Counted from the first letter of the stretch, positions 23,159-35,353 are shown. The stretch is 64,000 nt of DNA from Trissonchulus latispiculum (GCA_030248195.1 JASAND010011108.1:1-64000), one strand, 5' to 3'. A program made the numbers and translations. Notes: generated from the sequence alone by a model not told the origin.

Positions 23159-24761
23159 TTTTCAAAATTCTTGGGTGAAACCCGTTTGACTAAAAGTGCT
23201 GAAAAAATTATTCACAAGCAAAAATACAAACGGATTTACCTCTAGGTACCCCACAAAAAACACAAGTTATATACGTATAATGAAATTTAGTGCGATACCG
23301 GCTACAAAAATCACGATACAACTGCTAAATAGAGCAAACTCACTCAGGACCTGAAAATAAGGGGATTATGCAAAAATAACCTAAAATCAAGGGGGTTATA
23401 CAAATATAACCTGAAAACAGACAAAATTTGACAAATTATCACAAATACACAGGGCAAAATACCAGGTATCGCAATAAAATGACAAATTAACGAAAATTAA
23501 GTTATTTTTGACACTACAAAAAATTTGATGTTATTTCCTAACTCAAATCCCGAGAAAAATGCCCTAAACTAGCTCACCCCAAAAGATATAAAATTATTTG
23601 CAGCCTAAAGTTGGTATTGGGTCAAACCCACACGCATACACAATTATACGTATATAAACACACAAACACCTAGAGAAAAAATTTTAAAAATTTTGACCCT
23701 AGGGGGAGGGGGGTAAAAATACGTACGTAGAAAAATGGACAAAAGTGATTGAACGGCAAAAGAAAGGTTTACCACGGGTTTAACCCCCACAGAAAAATTA
23801 ACAAAAATTTACCGAAATAAAAATTTGAAAATTTTAGCGAAGGGATTCAAACCGCAAGGCCAAATTTGACACCCTGAGCTCCTGGCAGCCTAATGTAGCG
23901 GTACCAGAGTGAAACTAGCCTAACACAAAAGTACCGTTACCCCGCGAGAGCAACTCAAGCGAGGAGACCGTGGCACAAGTGAATAACACACCAACCGCGC
24001 AGGAGCCGGCCGGGGAAGCCTCGCCAAATAAATAGCCCTAGTGAGTGGGTGACACCCGCTCACCTCAGAAATAACACTAAACTAACCTAGGAGCTCAGTA
24101 AGACCTACCAAAAATACACACAGCTAGTGGAGATATTTAATACGTACAACAAGTATTATAGAAATATAGCAAATATAGAAAATAACAAGTGATATAATTT
24201 AGGGGGGCGAAGGCCCAACTGACAAACAGTTATACAGTAAATAAACTACACACACACAAACTCACCAAACAATTTAAATGGGCGAAGCCCCGCTAACGTA
24301 CCAATAATACAAAGGCCCACTGAAGATATACAGGGGGAGAAACTGTACAGGAGATAGGGAGAGAATAGAGAGAGAACACGACTAGACTGTACAAGGGAAA
24401 ACCCACAACTGAAAGGGGGAGAAGTTTGACGGATAACCCCCTCCCAAGAGAAGCGCCCTCTAGCTGGGGTGTCCCAATCATGTAGCTCCAAGGGGGGACC
24501 CCACCCAACCAAACCTATCCTATAGGTGGAGCTACATGACACGTGAAGGAATGCTTGCTGACTAGGCAAGCCAACTATTAGCTAAGTAAAGTGATTTCGT
24601 AATATTTGGAATAACGAAAAGGTTGACCGTTACAGTCAGCCTCTTGCGTTACAACCATGTACGGTTGCTGAATTACGAGTTTGAATTACCATTATCAGTC
24701 ATGGCAAATTTCCAAACGTGAACTAATTACAGGGTTATAAAGGTACACCTAGGATTCTTAC
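23159..24761. other. Non-coding flank of the gag unit; contains a 13-bp perfect inverted repeat
   Basis: Presumed 5' leader of the gag transcript and nicastrin intron 3 sequence. TCATGTAGCTCCA (24478-24490) and its exact complement (24527-24539) flank 36 bp. I could not find long terminal repeats by eye. The nicastrin exon that should follow exon 3 was not found here. Confidence 0.5.
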
Positions 24762-26065
24762 CAAGCTAGCATTAGGTATAAGAAATATTGGTATATTCCA
24801 GTTTTCGTGAAATATATTCAAACTAGAATTTGATTGTTGGAGCACGGACTTTGCATTGACGAAAAATCTCATTATCTCCTCCGCAGAAGCATTTGAGTTT
24901 GTACAGGTTGATCCAATGATTGCTCCGCCAATTAAATCTCGACTGAGTAATAGTTTTATAGTTGCGAATACTTTGAATAAATCCTGATTATATGAATGAC
25001 CCAGATCAAAGACGGGAACAAATTTTTCATCAACCAAATGCCAACTGCCTGGAGAATTCTTAAATAAAAAAGACATAAATGCTACTGTGCCTCCGTGTAG
25101 CACAGTGGGCAGAGCATTCACCTAGTCTGCGAAATGTCGTGGGTTCGAGGTCAGTTCGTTTAAGCTCACATGCATGGTTAAAGAAAATTTTTAACTCTAC
25201 ACTTTAACTCGCGCGTGAAAAGGCCCCAAGTGGTAACACTGCTGACACTCCAACCATCTTCATACCAGAGCCATTATACTACCCTTTCCATTCTGAGTAC
25301 AATCATCCCTATGATAACAGACCTCTTCCATTAACTTAATGTCCTCATCACTTTCCATGTAAATGACGATGCCATCGTTGCCTTCTTGCTTCGACTGACA
25401 TCCAAATTCGTGAGTAGCGTTTAGGAATCGATTGCATATAAAGAACCAATCCATGTAGGGATGGTTAATCTATAAATAGAATGGGTTCAAGGAGAGAATA
25501 GAGAAGACACACAGTTAAAATTAGGAGGCTTGACCTGCCCACTTTAGACTAGCGGCGAACTTTCGGCGGTGCAAGCCCAGTATAACCAAAGTCGGGGAAG
25601 GAATGGTGTATACGTGCCGCAAATGTGCTTGGGGGCCATATGTGTGTGCATGACTTTGTTTTGTTTAATTTATTATCAATTGCCCTGTTGCGATCTTCAC
25701 ACTGATACACTCTACGATGAATTTTCGGTCGGTTTGGAAATTATGCACCCATCTTCAACTCTTCGATCTTCCACTCAGGTTCTAGCTTTAGAAGAAATAT
25801 CGGTTATTCGTGTATGCATTAGAAGCTTAACCGCTGCTAGTGGCAGTACTAATACGGCATGTGGCTTCGTGGGCTCACTTAACAGCGTTTCCGAGGTCCG
25901 AATTGCATACGTTGGTTGCAAAAGCAGTTTTGAAACAATGAATACCTGGTCAAAATAAGTAGACTCCCACAGCGGACTGTGTGACGGCTCCAGTTGCCAG
26001 ATCACTTCGGGGCAGACCGACGCAAAAACCGAAGCCAGAATGGTGAAACTGATTTCCCATGACAT
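24762..26065 (-). CDS. NCSTN: Nicastrin, 5' exons 1-3 only (188 residues)
   Basis: Nicastrin is the large glycosylated substrate-gating subunit of gamma-secretase. Exons on the minus strand: 26065-25946, 25469-25323, 25058-24762, all phase 0 with GT-AG borders. Exon 1 encodes a likely signal peptide (MSWEISFTILASVFASV). Exon 2 holds the family hallmark FLNATHEFGCQS, which aligns with LLNATHQIGCQS of the human protein. Exon 3 continues through the ectodomain small lobe and includes NIPIFLIPNASL, matching the FPIFLLEDENET segment. The remaining roughly 500 residues, including the peptidase-like fold and transmembrane helix, were not found downstream. After exon 3 comes the gag unit and then the convergent sorting nexin, so the copy may be split by insertion, a partial duplicate, or have exons that I missed. 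Exon 1 is the least certain. Confidence 0.75.
25085..25205 (+). mobile_element. tRNA-derived SINE in nicastrin intron 2
   Basis: TAGCACAGTGG at 25098-25108 fits the pol III A box (TRGYNNARNNG). GGTTCGAGGTC at 25142-25152 fits the first part of a B box with a mismatch. Spacing is tRNA-like but the arms do not fold as a clean cloverleaf, so this is a SINE head or tRNA relic, not a tRNA gene. It abuts the exon 3 acceptor (25058) within about 30 bp. Confidence 0.5.
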
Positions 26066-26683
26066 CTAAGCAATAGCAAAATTAAGGCAAATTTTCTACA
26101 ATAATATTTGCGCCACAAATGTGAGCTAAGCTAAGTCAAGCAACTCTCAGTAAGGCATGTGATGGAGGCGGAGTTTGGAGGGAGAACCGGCCTGGGTGGT
26201 AAGCTCCAAACCTCTAAACGTCCTCCCACAGTTCCACGGTTTTTATGTTCTCAGTATTTGCGAGCTACATAATATAACGTCACCACTATAGTTTTTGAGT
26301 ATTGTAAATCGTAATCTCTGACTTTCGTTGCCCATTTTTATTTCTCATGTATATGTCGACAATCCATGAAAAATATAAAGTCCCTTGACTCTCTCAAGCA
26401 ATAAGATAACCGCTAACTTACAACAATGACGTTTTGGATAGTTTGTAGTGATGTTTATACTTCAGATCAGTTGTACGAATCGCAGATCCCATCAAAAATT
26501 AATAATCATAAACAGAGATCTTATACGTTGCATATACTAGAAAATCTAGATTCTTCAGTTCTCTTGCATACAAGTAAGCAAGCGTTCGATCGAGTAAAAT
26601 GCAAAAATCTTTCGTATTCTAACTTCAATTTCTCACGTAATTTTCTCACTAAGAGTTAATTGGCTTTTAAATTTTCAGATTCT

Positions 26684-26899
26684 TTATTTTGGCATCTTGT
26701 AATTTGCATGGCTAAACCATATCATCGCTCCCAATTTGGGATCTTTAAGCTCTCCTCTCTCAACTTGGGACGCAGCATTTATCAATAGTTTAATATAAAT
26801 TTTAGGCATATCTTCAGTCGCATCCTCTTCAGGTAGGCTTCTGAGTAGTATAGATGATGGATACCCCCCCGTATCTTCAACACATGATGTGTTAATCAT
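26684..26899 (-). CDS. Unrecognised last-exon-like ORF with overlapping poly(A) signal
   Basis: Up to 71 codons ending ...GAMIWFSHANYKMPK, with the stop TAA embedded in AAAATAAAG so that AATAAA overlaps the stop. Composition is protein-like (PEEDATEDMPKIYIKLL) rather than repeat-like. The true 5' border is unclear; an acceptor could lie at TGTTGAAG. Any upstream exons would be to the right, where the transposon array begins. I do not recognise the family. Confidence 0.3.
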   Translation of the reverse strand: MINTSCVEDTGGYPSSILLRSLPEEDATEDMPKIYIKLLINAASQVERGELKDPKLGAMIWFSHANYKMPK

Positions 26900-27718
26900 A
26901 TAGCGTTGTCTTCTTGCACGGGCATTTTATATAAAACAATTGCCATCAGCTGCCGTATGTCTACTAGTAACTAAATTAACTTTAATAAGGCATCCGCTGT
27001 GTTTAATAAGTCATAAAACAGCTGTGTTTTAGTATAAAAAACAAGCCTCTTTATGCTTACACTAAACTCAGCCAAGACATCTCATTCCTTTCAACGGAGT
27101 GGACGTGTCTGAAACGTTCAAGACACACTAATTAATGCATTATTTCGCAAATACGCTACTATAGTTGCATATTTGCTTTCTTTCTGAATCCACAGTCGCA
27201 TGCTTCGTGACAATATTGCCGCTGATTATGGCACATTAATAAAATATCTCTGCTGCGTAAGCTGTAAGTCAGGCAATAGACAAGTTTCCTTGCCAAACTT
27301 TCACTGGTTGCGTAAGCAGCTGTTTTCTCAATAAAAACATAAAATCGACGAGTCTTCCGTCCCAGACAAAACTAGTCTGCAGCCAGTCTGGTTTCCAGCT
27401 GCAATTACTACGCAAATTCCTCTCCCTGCAAGTAATCAAACTTAGTTTAAAATCAGAATTACCTGATTACCTGATTAGTTGTCACGCTGCCCGCAGGCGC
27501 AATCAGCGCAGCTGATTGCGCAAGCGTGCAGCGAACACTGCAGTTACATTTTTCCGCCTCGCCCTGCCGCCGTACTTTTCATGACTGTCCTTTTATTTTA
27601 TTACTAAGAATCAGGTTTCATAACTGACAGAGTAAGACTAGTTCAGCACTTTGCGTGCTTTAACGACAGCACCGCGGGAAGGTTCTCTGTCACCGCTGTC
27701 ATTGTTTTTTCTTTTTTT

Positions 27719-27810
27719 GGTTTGCCGCTACTTCCGAAGGAAAAGGGCAAACCCTTATTCTCGTCGTGTTATTATTGGGTTGTCGCATTTTTTTTAAAAA
27801 AAGACAACCC
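27719..27810 (+). repeat. Solo hairpins H1 (27719-27753) and H2 (27777-27810)
   Basis: H1 pairs GGTTTGCC with GGCAAACC; H2 pairs GGGTTGTC with GACAACCC around T8A7. Each is followed by about 20 nt and then T/A-rich TTATT. They mark the left edge of the element array. Confidence 0.8.
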
Positions 27811-27839
27811 TTTGATATGGCTAAGTTTCTTTATTTATT

Positions 27840-28568
27840 GGGTTGCCGCTTTTTCAACAAAAAGGCAACCCTTTAACTTGGGTATGTCCGTTATTTCTTT
27901 ATTATTATTTATTTATTATTCTCCGGATTCTTGTCCCCCCCTCTATCTCGAGATTGGGAAGGGGTATAGAGGTGGTTGATACCTCATTTTGAAGGTCTTG
28001 ACTTGAACTGCTCCCGGAAGCGCGGGGAGCCCCGGGGGAGCTGAGGTGCTCCCGGAGCACCCCCGTGAGTAAAAATGAGTAAAATAAAAAAGTTGTCCAA
28101 ATGAGCTAATTTTGGTATCATTCGAAAGCTCTCGGCGAGTAATGAAAAAGTTGTAATAGGATCAAGGCCTGAAAATGCACCCATTTTGAGTTATGAGGCC
28201 GAAAATGGTCAAAAATTGCCAAAAACGGCCAAAATGGCTCAAAATTGAAAGTTCTCAGATCGGACTCATATCGATGGCATTCGAAAGCTCTCGTTGCGTA
28301 GATTAAAAGTTGTAATGGGGCCAAAGCACCAAAATGTACAGAAAATGGGTTACGGGGCCTCAAAGGGGTCAAAAATGGCCAAAGCTGGCCATGGGTCAAA
28401 ATTGAAAATTGTCGGATCCGGTCGATACCGGTGTCATTCGGAAGCTCTCATTGAGTAGGTAAAAAGTTGTAATAGGGCCAAAGCTCTTAAATGTAGGGCA
28501 GCTTCAGATATGACTCCTGATAAGAGGAAATATGCCAGCGGCAACCCATTCATGCCACTTTGCTTGTT
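27840..28568 (+). mobile_element. Hairpin-capped element, family H3, beta body
   Basis: 5' hairpin GGGTTGCC/GGCAACCC (27840-27871), ATT-rich run, poly-C and CTCGAGATTGG head near 27940, beta units, then the tail AGCGGCAACCC (28537-28547) complementary to its own 5' end. Confidence 0.75.
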
Positions 28569-28602
28569 GGGTTCCCGCCCTTTTCCAAAGGGTTTGGAAC
28601 CC
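28569..28602 (+). repeat. Solo hairpin H4
   Basis: GGGTTCC pairs with GGAACCC, with an inner CCCTTT/AAAGGG stem; followed by CTATGTTCTGGACATG and TTATT repeats. Confidence 0.8.
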
Positions 28603-28638
28603 TATGTTCTGGACATGTTTATTATTATTCTTATTATT

Positions 28639-29648
28639 GGGTTGTCGCATTTTTTTAAAAAAAGACAACCCTTTGTTATGGGAAAGTTTCTTTATTTATT
28701 ATATCGGTAAACAATCTTGTCCCCCCCCCCTTTTTCTCGAGATTGGCTGGACCGATCGAGCTGAAATTATCAGTACCAGTTGGGGGTGGGGTGAAGTGGT
28801 ACCGGAAGTGCGGGTAGCCCGATACCTCCCGGATTCCGGGAATGGCAGCTCCCGGAATTTTTAAAAATGGTAAGGGGGGACCAAGGGAAACGTAAAAATT
28901 TTTTGTCTCCGATTTCGCTCAAAAGTTGGTCATAGGGTAATTCGACCATGCTGATTTCGAAACTGAAATCGAAATTTCCGGAAAATTTACGGATTTCGAG
29001 ATATTCGCCCCGGAAAATTTCGGATTTTGAAAAATTTCTTCAAAAGTAGTCGATATGGTACTCAAATGAAAGAACTCGTCGAGCTGAGCAACTTTCCTTC
29101 TTGCGACATTTTCCGGGAATGTGTCTAGCGAAAGTTATAGCCGAAAAACTGAAAATCCGGGAATTCACGAAAACCCGGATTTTGGACTAAAAATTTTTTG
29201 TCTCCGATTTTGCTTAAAAGTTGGTCATAGGGTAACTCGACCACGCTGATTTCGAAACTGGAATCTACTTTTCCGGAAAATGTACGAATTTCGAGATATT
29301 CGGCCCGGAAAATTCCGGATTTAGAAAAATTTCCCCAAAAGTGGTCAATATGGGGCTCAAATGAAAGAGCTCGTCGAGCTGAGCAACTTTGCTTCTTGCG
29401 ACATTTTTGGAAAATGGGCCTTGCGAAAGTTCCGTCCGAAAAACCGAAAATCCGGGAATTCCCGGAAAATCGGAATTTTTAAAAATTGTCTCAAAAGTAG
29501 TCGATATGGTACTCATTTGAAAGCTCTCAACGAGTAGGAAGAAGGTTGCAATAGAACCAAGTTCTGAAAATGTACCAAAACTGAGTTTTGGCCCTTTAGA
29601 TAAGAGGAAAATGGCTGCGACAACCCGTTGATGCCGGTAGGATTTATT
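28639..29648 (+). mobile_element. Hairpin-capped element, family H2, alpha body
   Basis: 5' hairpin GGGTTGTC/GACAACCC (28639-28671); head with poly-C, TTTTTCTCGAG and GATTGGCTGGACCGATCG; alpha units; tail TGCGACAACCC at 29616-29626, ending GATTTATT. Confidence 0.75.
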
Positions 29649-31284
29649 ATTCTTATTATTGTCCACATTTTCGTGTACCCCCCCTCTATCTCGAGATTGG
29701 AAAGGGATAGAGAGGTGGTTGATACCTCATTTTGAAGGTCTTGACTTGAACTGCTCCCGGAAGCGCGGGGAGCCCCGGGGGAGTAGAGGCGCTCCCGAAG
29801 CACCCCCGTGAGTAAAAATGAGTAAAATAAAAAAGTTGTCCAAATGAGCTAATTTTGGTATCATTCGAAAGCTCTCGGCGAGTAATGAAAAAGTTGTAAT
29901 TGGGTCAAGGCCTGAAAATGCACCCATTTTTAGTTATGAGGCGAAAAAGGGTCAAAAATGGCCAAAAACGGCCAAAACGGCCGTTTGAAGGGGTTTTCCG
30001 CCTTTATCTCGAGCTAGAGTCAACTAGTTGGCCTGAAATTTGGCATGTAGGGTGGCACCCGATGCGGGAAGACCCTCCGGGCACCTGGGTTCCATAGTGT
30101 CAGGCAATTAGCAATTACTCGATACGGTGATGCTGCAAATGGTCAAAATTGAAAGTGACGAAAACCCCCTAATATGGATATCATTTGATAGCTCTCGTTG
30201 CGTAAATAAAAAGTTGTAATAGAGGTAAAGCGCCAAAATGTAGAAGAAAAGAGTTACGGGGCTCCAAAGGGGTCAAAAATGGCCAGAAACGGTCAAAATG
30301 GGCCAAATTTGAAAATTGTCCGATACGGCTGATACCGGTGTCATTCGAAAGCTCTCGTTGCGTGGATAAAAAGTTATAATAGGGATAAAGCGTCAAAATG
30401 TAGAAACAATAAGTTACGGGGCTCCAAAGGGGTCAAAAATGGCCAGAAACGGTCAAAATGGGTCAAAATTGAAAGTGCCGGAAACCCCCCAATATGGGTC
30501 TCATTCGAAAGCTCTCGTTGCGTAGGTAAACAGTTGTAATAGGGTTAAAGCGTCAAAATGTAGGAAAAATGAGCTACGGGGCTCCAAAGGGGTCAAAAAT
30601 GGCCAGAAACGGTCAAAATGGGCCAAAACTGAAAATTGTCAGATACGGCTGATACCGGTGTCATTCGAAAGCTCTCGTTGCGTGGATAAAAAGTTGTAAT
30701 AGGGCCAAAGCGTCAAAATGTAGGAAAAATGAGTTACGTGGTTCCAAAGGGGTCAAAAATGGCCAGAAACGGTCAAAATGGGCCAAAATTAAAAGTTGTC
30801 GGAAACTCCCCAATATGGATACCATTCGACAGCTCTCGTTGCGTGGATAAAAAGTTGTAATAGGGCCAAGGCGTCAAAATGTAGGAAAAATTAGTTACGG
30901 GGCCTCAAAGGGGACAAAAATGGCCAAAAACAGGTCAAAATGTGTCAAAATTGAAAATTGCCGGATCCGGTCGATACCGACGTCATTCGAAAGCTCTCGT
31001 TGAGTAGATAAAAAGTTGTAATAGGGCCGAAGCGTCAACGTGTACGAAAAATGAGTTACAGAGCTTCAAATGGAGCAAAAATGAGCAAAAACGGTCAAAA
31101 TCGAACTTTGTCGGATTGGTCTGATAGTGATATAAATCGAAAGCTTTTGGCGAGCTGGGAGTGGGAACCAGTTATAATAGACGAAAACTAGTAACTGCAT
31201 ATTTTTCCAGAAAGTATATACATAAACTCATTCTATAAACGGAAAAATGTCGGGCGGGAACCACTTGATGCCTTTTGACTTATT
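29649..31284 (+). mobile_element. Family H4 element body without its own 5' hairpin, beta array
   Basis: H4-type head (GTCCACATTTTCGTG, poly-C) near 29660, long beta array of 160-161-bp units marked by TCATTCGAAAGCTCTCG, tail GGGCGGGAACC at 31252-31262. The preceding tail is H2, so the 5' hairpin was lost or replaced. Confidence 0.65.
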
Positions 31285-31628
31285 GGGTTCCCGCCCCTTT
31301 TCCAAAGGGTTTGGAACCCTATGTTCTGGACATGTTTATTATTATTGGGTTCCCGCCCTTTTCCAAAGGGTTTGGAACCCTATGTTCTGGACATGTTTAT
31401 TATTATTATTCTTATTCTTATTATTGGGTTCCCGCCCTTTTCCAAAGGGTTTGGAACCCTATGTTCTGGACATGTTTATTATTCTTATTGGGTTCCCGCC
31501 CTTTTCCAAAGGGTTTGGAACCCTATGTTCTGGACATGTTTATTATTATTATTATTCTTATTATTATTGTGTTGCCCACTTTTCCAAAGGAAATGGCAAC
31601 ACCTTGTTATCGTTCTGTGCTTATTATT
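31285..31628 (+). repeat. Run of solo hairpins: H4 x4, then H5
   Basis: H4 hairpins start at 31285, 31347, 31436 and 31490 and are nearly identical, joined by TTATT/CTT repeats; an H5 hairpin starts at 31569. Shows hairpin modules multiplying without a body. Confidence 0.85.
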
Positions 31629-32331
31629 GTGTTGCCCACTTTTCCAAAGGAAATGGCAACACCTTGTTATTGGTCTGTGCTTATTATTATCCGTCTGTCC
31701 CCCCCCTAGATCTCGAGATTGGGAAGGGGTACAGGGATGGTTGATACCTTATTTTGAAGCCCTTGACTAGGACATCTCCCGGAAGCAAGACGGTTCCGAA
31801 ATTCCGGGTTTTGAAATTTAGGATTTTTTCGGGTGGTAAGGGGGGACCAAGGCGAAATTTCAAAAGTCCAAAATTTTGTCAAAACTTTTTGTCTCCGATT
31901 TGGCTCAAAAGTCGGTCATAGGGTAACTCGGCCACGCTGATTTCGAAACTGAAATCGAAATTTCCGGAAAATTACGGATTTCGAGATATTCGATCCGAAA
32001 GATTCCGGATTTTGAAAAATTTCTCCAAAAGTGGTCGATATTGGGCTCAAATGAAAGAGCTCGTCGCGCTGAGTAATTTTTGTCATTACCATATTTTCCG
32101 GAAATGTTTCTAGCAAAAGTTATGGCGGCAGATTGGAAAATCCGGAATTTCCGGAAAAAACCGGGTTTTCAAAAATTCGTTGAAACATGGGCAATATGGT
32201 ACTTAATTGAAAGCTCGTTGAGTCCTGGGACAGATTTCCTGAACAGAAACAGCTCAAAAGGTGTCTAGCAAAATTTATACCCTAAAGGAATGTGTAGTGG
32301 GCAACACATTCTTGCAGTAGCGCTAGTTATT
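31629..32331 (+). mobile_element. Hairpin-capped element, family H5, alpha body
   Basis: 5' GTGTTGCC/GGCAACAC hairpin, ATCCGTCTG poly-C head, alpha body, tail GTGGGCAACAC at 32297-32307, ending CGCTAGTTATT directly against the next H5 hairpin. Confidence 0.78.
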
Positions 32332-33041
32332 GTGTTGCCCACTTTTCCAAAGGAATGGGCAACACTTTGTTATCGTTCTGTGCTTATTATTATCCGTCTG
32401 TCCCCCCCCTAGATCTCGAGATTGGAAAGGGGTACAGGGATGGTTAATACCTTATTTTGAAGCACTTGACGAGGACATCTCCCGGAAGCAAGATGGTTCC
32501 GAAATTCCGGGTTTTGAAAATTCGGATTTTTTCCGGTGGTAAGGGGGGACCAAGGCGAAATTTCAAAAATCCAAAATTTGGTCAAAAATTTTTTGACTCC
32601 GATTTTGCTTAAAAGTTGGTCATAGGGTAATTCGACCACGCTGATTTCGGAACTAGAATCGAAATTTCAGGAAAATTTACGGATTTCGAGATACTCGACC
32701 CGGAAAATTCCGGATTTTGAAAAAATTTTCCAAAAGTGGTCGATATGGTACTCAAATGAAAGAGCTCGTCGAGCTGAGTAATTTTCATCATTTCTGTATT
32801 TTCCGGAAATGCTTCTAGCGAAAGTTATGGCCGCAGATTGGAAAATCCGGAATTTCCGGAAAAAAACGGGATTTTCAAAAGCTCGTTGAAACACGGACAA
32901 TATGGTGCTTAATCGAAAGCCCTTTTAGTCCTGGGACAGATTTCCTGAACAGAAATAGCATAACAGGTATATATCGAGCTAAGTTTATACCCCAAAGGAA
33001 CATGTAGTGGGCAACACATTCTTGCAGTAGCGCTAGTTATT
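32332..33041 (+). mobile_element. Hairpin-capped element, family H5, alpha body
   Basis: Abuts the previous element at a shared TTATT. Tail GTGGGCAACAC at 33007-33017. Confidence 0.78.
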
Positions 33042-33859
33042 ATTATTATTATTATTATCCGTCTGTCCCCCCCCCTAGATCTCGAGATTGGGAAGGCGTA
33101 CAGAGGTGGTTGATACCTTATTTTGAAGCCCTTGACTAGGACATCTCCGGGAAGCAAGATGGCTCCGATACCTTCCGGATTCCGGGAATGGCGAATCCCG
33201 GAATTTTTCGGTTGGTAAGGGGGGACCAAGGTGAAATTTCAAAATCCTAAATTTGGTCAAAAATTTTTTGTCTCCGATTTCGCTCAAAAGTTGGTCATAG
33301 GGTAACTCGACCACGCTGATTTCGAAACTGAAATCGAAATTTCCGGAAAATTTCCGGATTTCGAGATAATCGACCCGGAAAATTCCGGATTTTGAAAAAT
33401 TTCTTCAAAAGTGGTCGATATGGTACTCAAATGAAAGATCTCGTCGAGCTGAGCAACTTTCCTTCTTGCGACATTTTCCAAAAATGCGTCTAGCGAAAGT
33501 TATGTCCGAAAAAGTGAAAATCCGGGAATTCACGAAAATCCGGATTTTGGGTTGAAAAATTTTTTGTCTCCGATTTTGCTTAAAAGCTGGTCATAGGGTA
33601 ATTCGACCACGCTGATTTCGAAACTAAAATCGAAATTTCCCGAAATTTACGGATTTCGATATATTCGTTCCGGAAAATTCCGGATTTTGAAAAATTTCTC
33701 TGAAAGTGGTCGATATCGTGCTCAAACGAAAGAGTTCGTCGAGCTGAGCAACTTTCCTTCTTGCGACATTTTCTGAAAATGCCTCTAGCGAAAGTTATGG
33801 CAGAAAAATAAACAGAAAAACCAGTTGTGGGCAACACATTCTTGCTGTAGCGCTAGTTC
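33042..33859 (+). mobile_element. Family H5 body without 5' hairpin, alpha
   Basis: ATTn, ATCCGTCTG poly-C head, two alpha units, tail GTGGGCAACAC at 33827-33837. Confidence 0.68.
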
Positions 33860-35075
33860 TTCTTATTATTATTGTCCACAATTTCGTGTCCCCCCCTCTA
33901 TCTCGAGATTGGAAAGGGGTAGAGAGGTGGTTGATACCTCATTTTGAAGGTCTTGACTTGAACTGCTCCCGGAAGCGCGGGGAGCCCCGGGGGAGCAGAG
34001 GTGCTCCCGGAGCACCCCCGTGAGTAAAAATGAGTAAAATAAAAAATTGTCCAAATGAGCTAATTTTGGCATCATTCGAAAGCTCTCGGCGAATAATGAA
34101 AAAGTTGTAATAGGGTCAAGGCCTGAAAATGTACCTATTTTGAGTTATGAGGCGAAAAAGGGTCAAAATGGCCAAAAACGGCCAAAACGGCCGTTTGAAG
34201 GGGTTTTCCGCCTTTATCTCGAGCTAGAGTCAACTAGTTGGCCTGAAATTTGGCATGTAGGGTGGCACCCGATGCGGGAAGGCCCTCCGGGCACCTGGGT
34301 ACCATAGTGTCACACAATTCGCAATTACTCGATACGGTGATGCTGCAAATGGTCAAAATTGAAAGTGACGAAAACCCCCCAATATGGATATCATTCGAAA
34401 GCTCTCGTTGCGTGGATAAAAAGTTGTAATAGGGCCAAGGCGTCAAACTGTAGGAAAAATGAGTTACGGGGCCTCAAAGGGGTCAAAAATGGCCAGAAAC
34501 AGGTCAAAATGGGTCAAAATTGAAAATTGTCGGATCCGATCGATACCGATGTCATTCGAAAGCTCTCGTTGAGTAGACAAATAGTTGTAATAGGACCGAA
34601 GCTCCAAAATGTAGGACAAATGAGTTACGGGGCCCCAAAAGGGTCAAAAATGGTTAAAACCGGTCAAAATGGGTCAAAATTGAAAATTGTCGGATCCGAT
34701 TAATACTGGTGTCATTCGGAAGCTCTCGTTGCGTAGATAAAAAGTTGTAATAGGGCCAAAGCGGCAGAATGTCGGAAAAATGAGTTACGGAGCCTCAAAG
34801 GGATCAGAAATGACCAAAATCGGTCAAAATGGGCCAAAATTGAAAATTGTTGGATACGGCTGCTACTGGTGTCATTCGAAAGCTCTCGTTGCGTGGATAA
34901 AAAGTTGTAATAGGGCCAAAGCGTCAAAATGTAGGAAAGATGAGTTACCGGGCCGCAAATGTGCAAAAAAGGACCAAAACCGACCAAAGTGGGCCAAAAA
35001 TGAAAGTTGTCCAATAAGGCTGATATGGATATCATTCGAAAGCTCTAGTTGCGCAGATAAAAAGTTGTAATAGGT
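33860..35075 (+). mobile_element. Family H4 body, beta array, separated from its tail by the Helitron region
   Basis: H4-type head near 33875 and about seven beta units. No tail follows before the Helitron region; the next H4 tail is at 46875-46885, so this element was probably split by the Helitron insertion. Confidence 0.55.
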
Positions 35076-35164
35076 ATTAGTGCAATTTAGAGGAAAGTTT
35101 CTGAGTTTATAATTATGTATGTTAACATTAATTAAAGTAGAACGCTAAGCATTTAGGTGTTGGC

Positions 35165-35314
35165 TATCCCTTTGAGCACCCAAATCAGAATGAAGGTGAA
35201 TATATATAGTTTGCCCGTCCCCCTTGCGTCTCTGCCGGGCGGCGCAGATTTTTCTAAATGTTTTTTAGATGTTTAGTTGTGCTATACAGTAGCAATGGTG
35301 GTAATAGTAATGAC

Positions 35315-35353
<39 letters not shown>

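Noticed and set aside
25085..25160. Functional tRNA gene
   Set aside because: A box is good, but B box is imperfect and no acceptor stem can be paired; a SINE head is more likely.
25569..25958. Plus-strand ORF of 129 codons
   Set aside because: Runs antisense over nicastrin exon 1 and intron 1, with no recognisable domain.
31247..31770. Three overlapping plus-strand ORFs of 144-165 codons across the hairpin cluster
   Set aside because: All three frames are open because the hairpin modules and ATT repeats lack stops; the products are only repeat translations.
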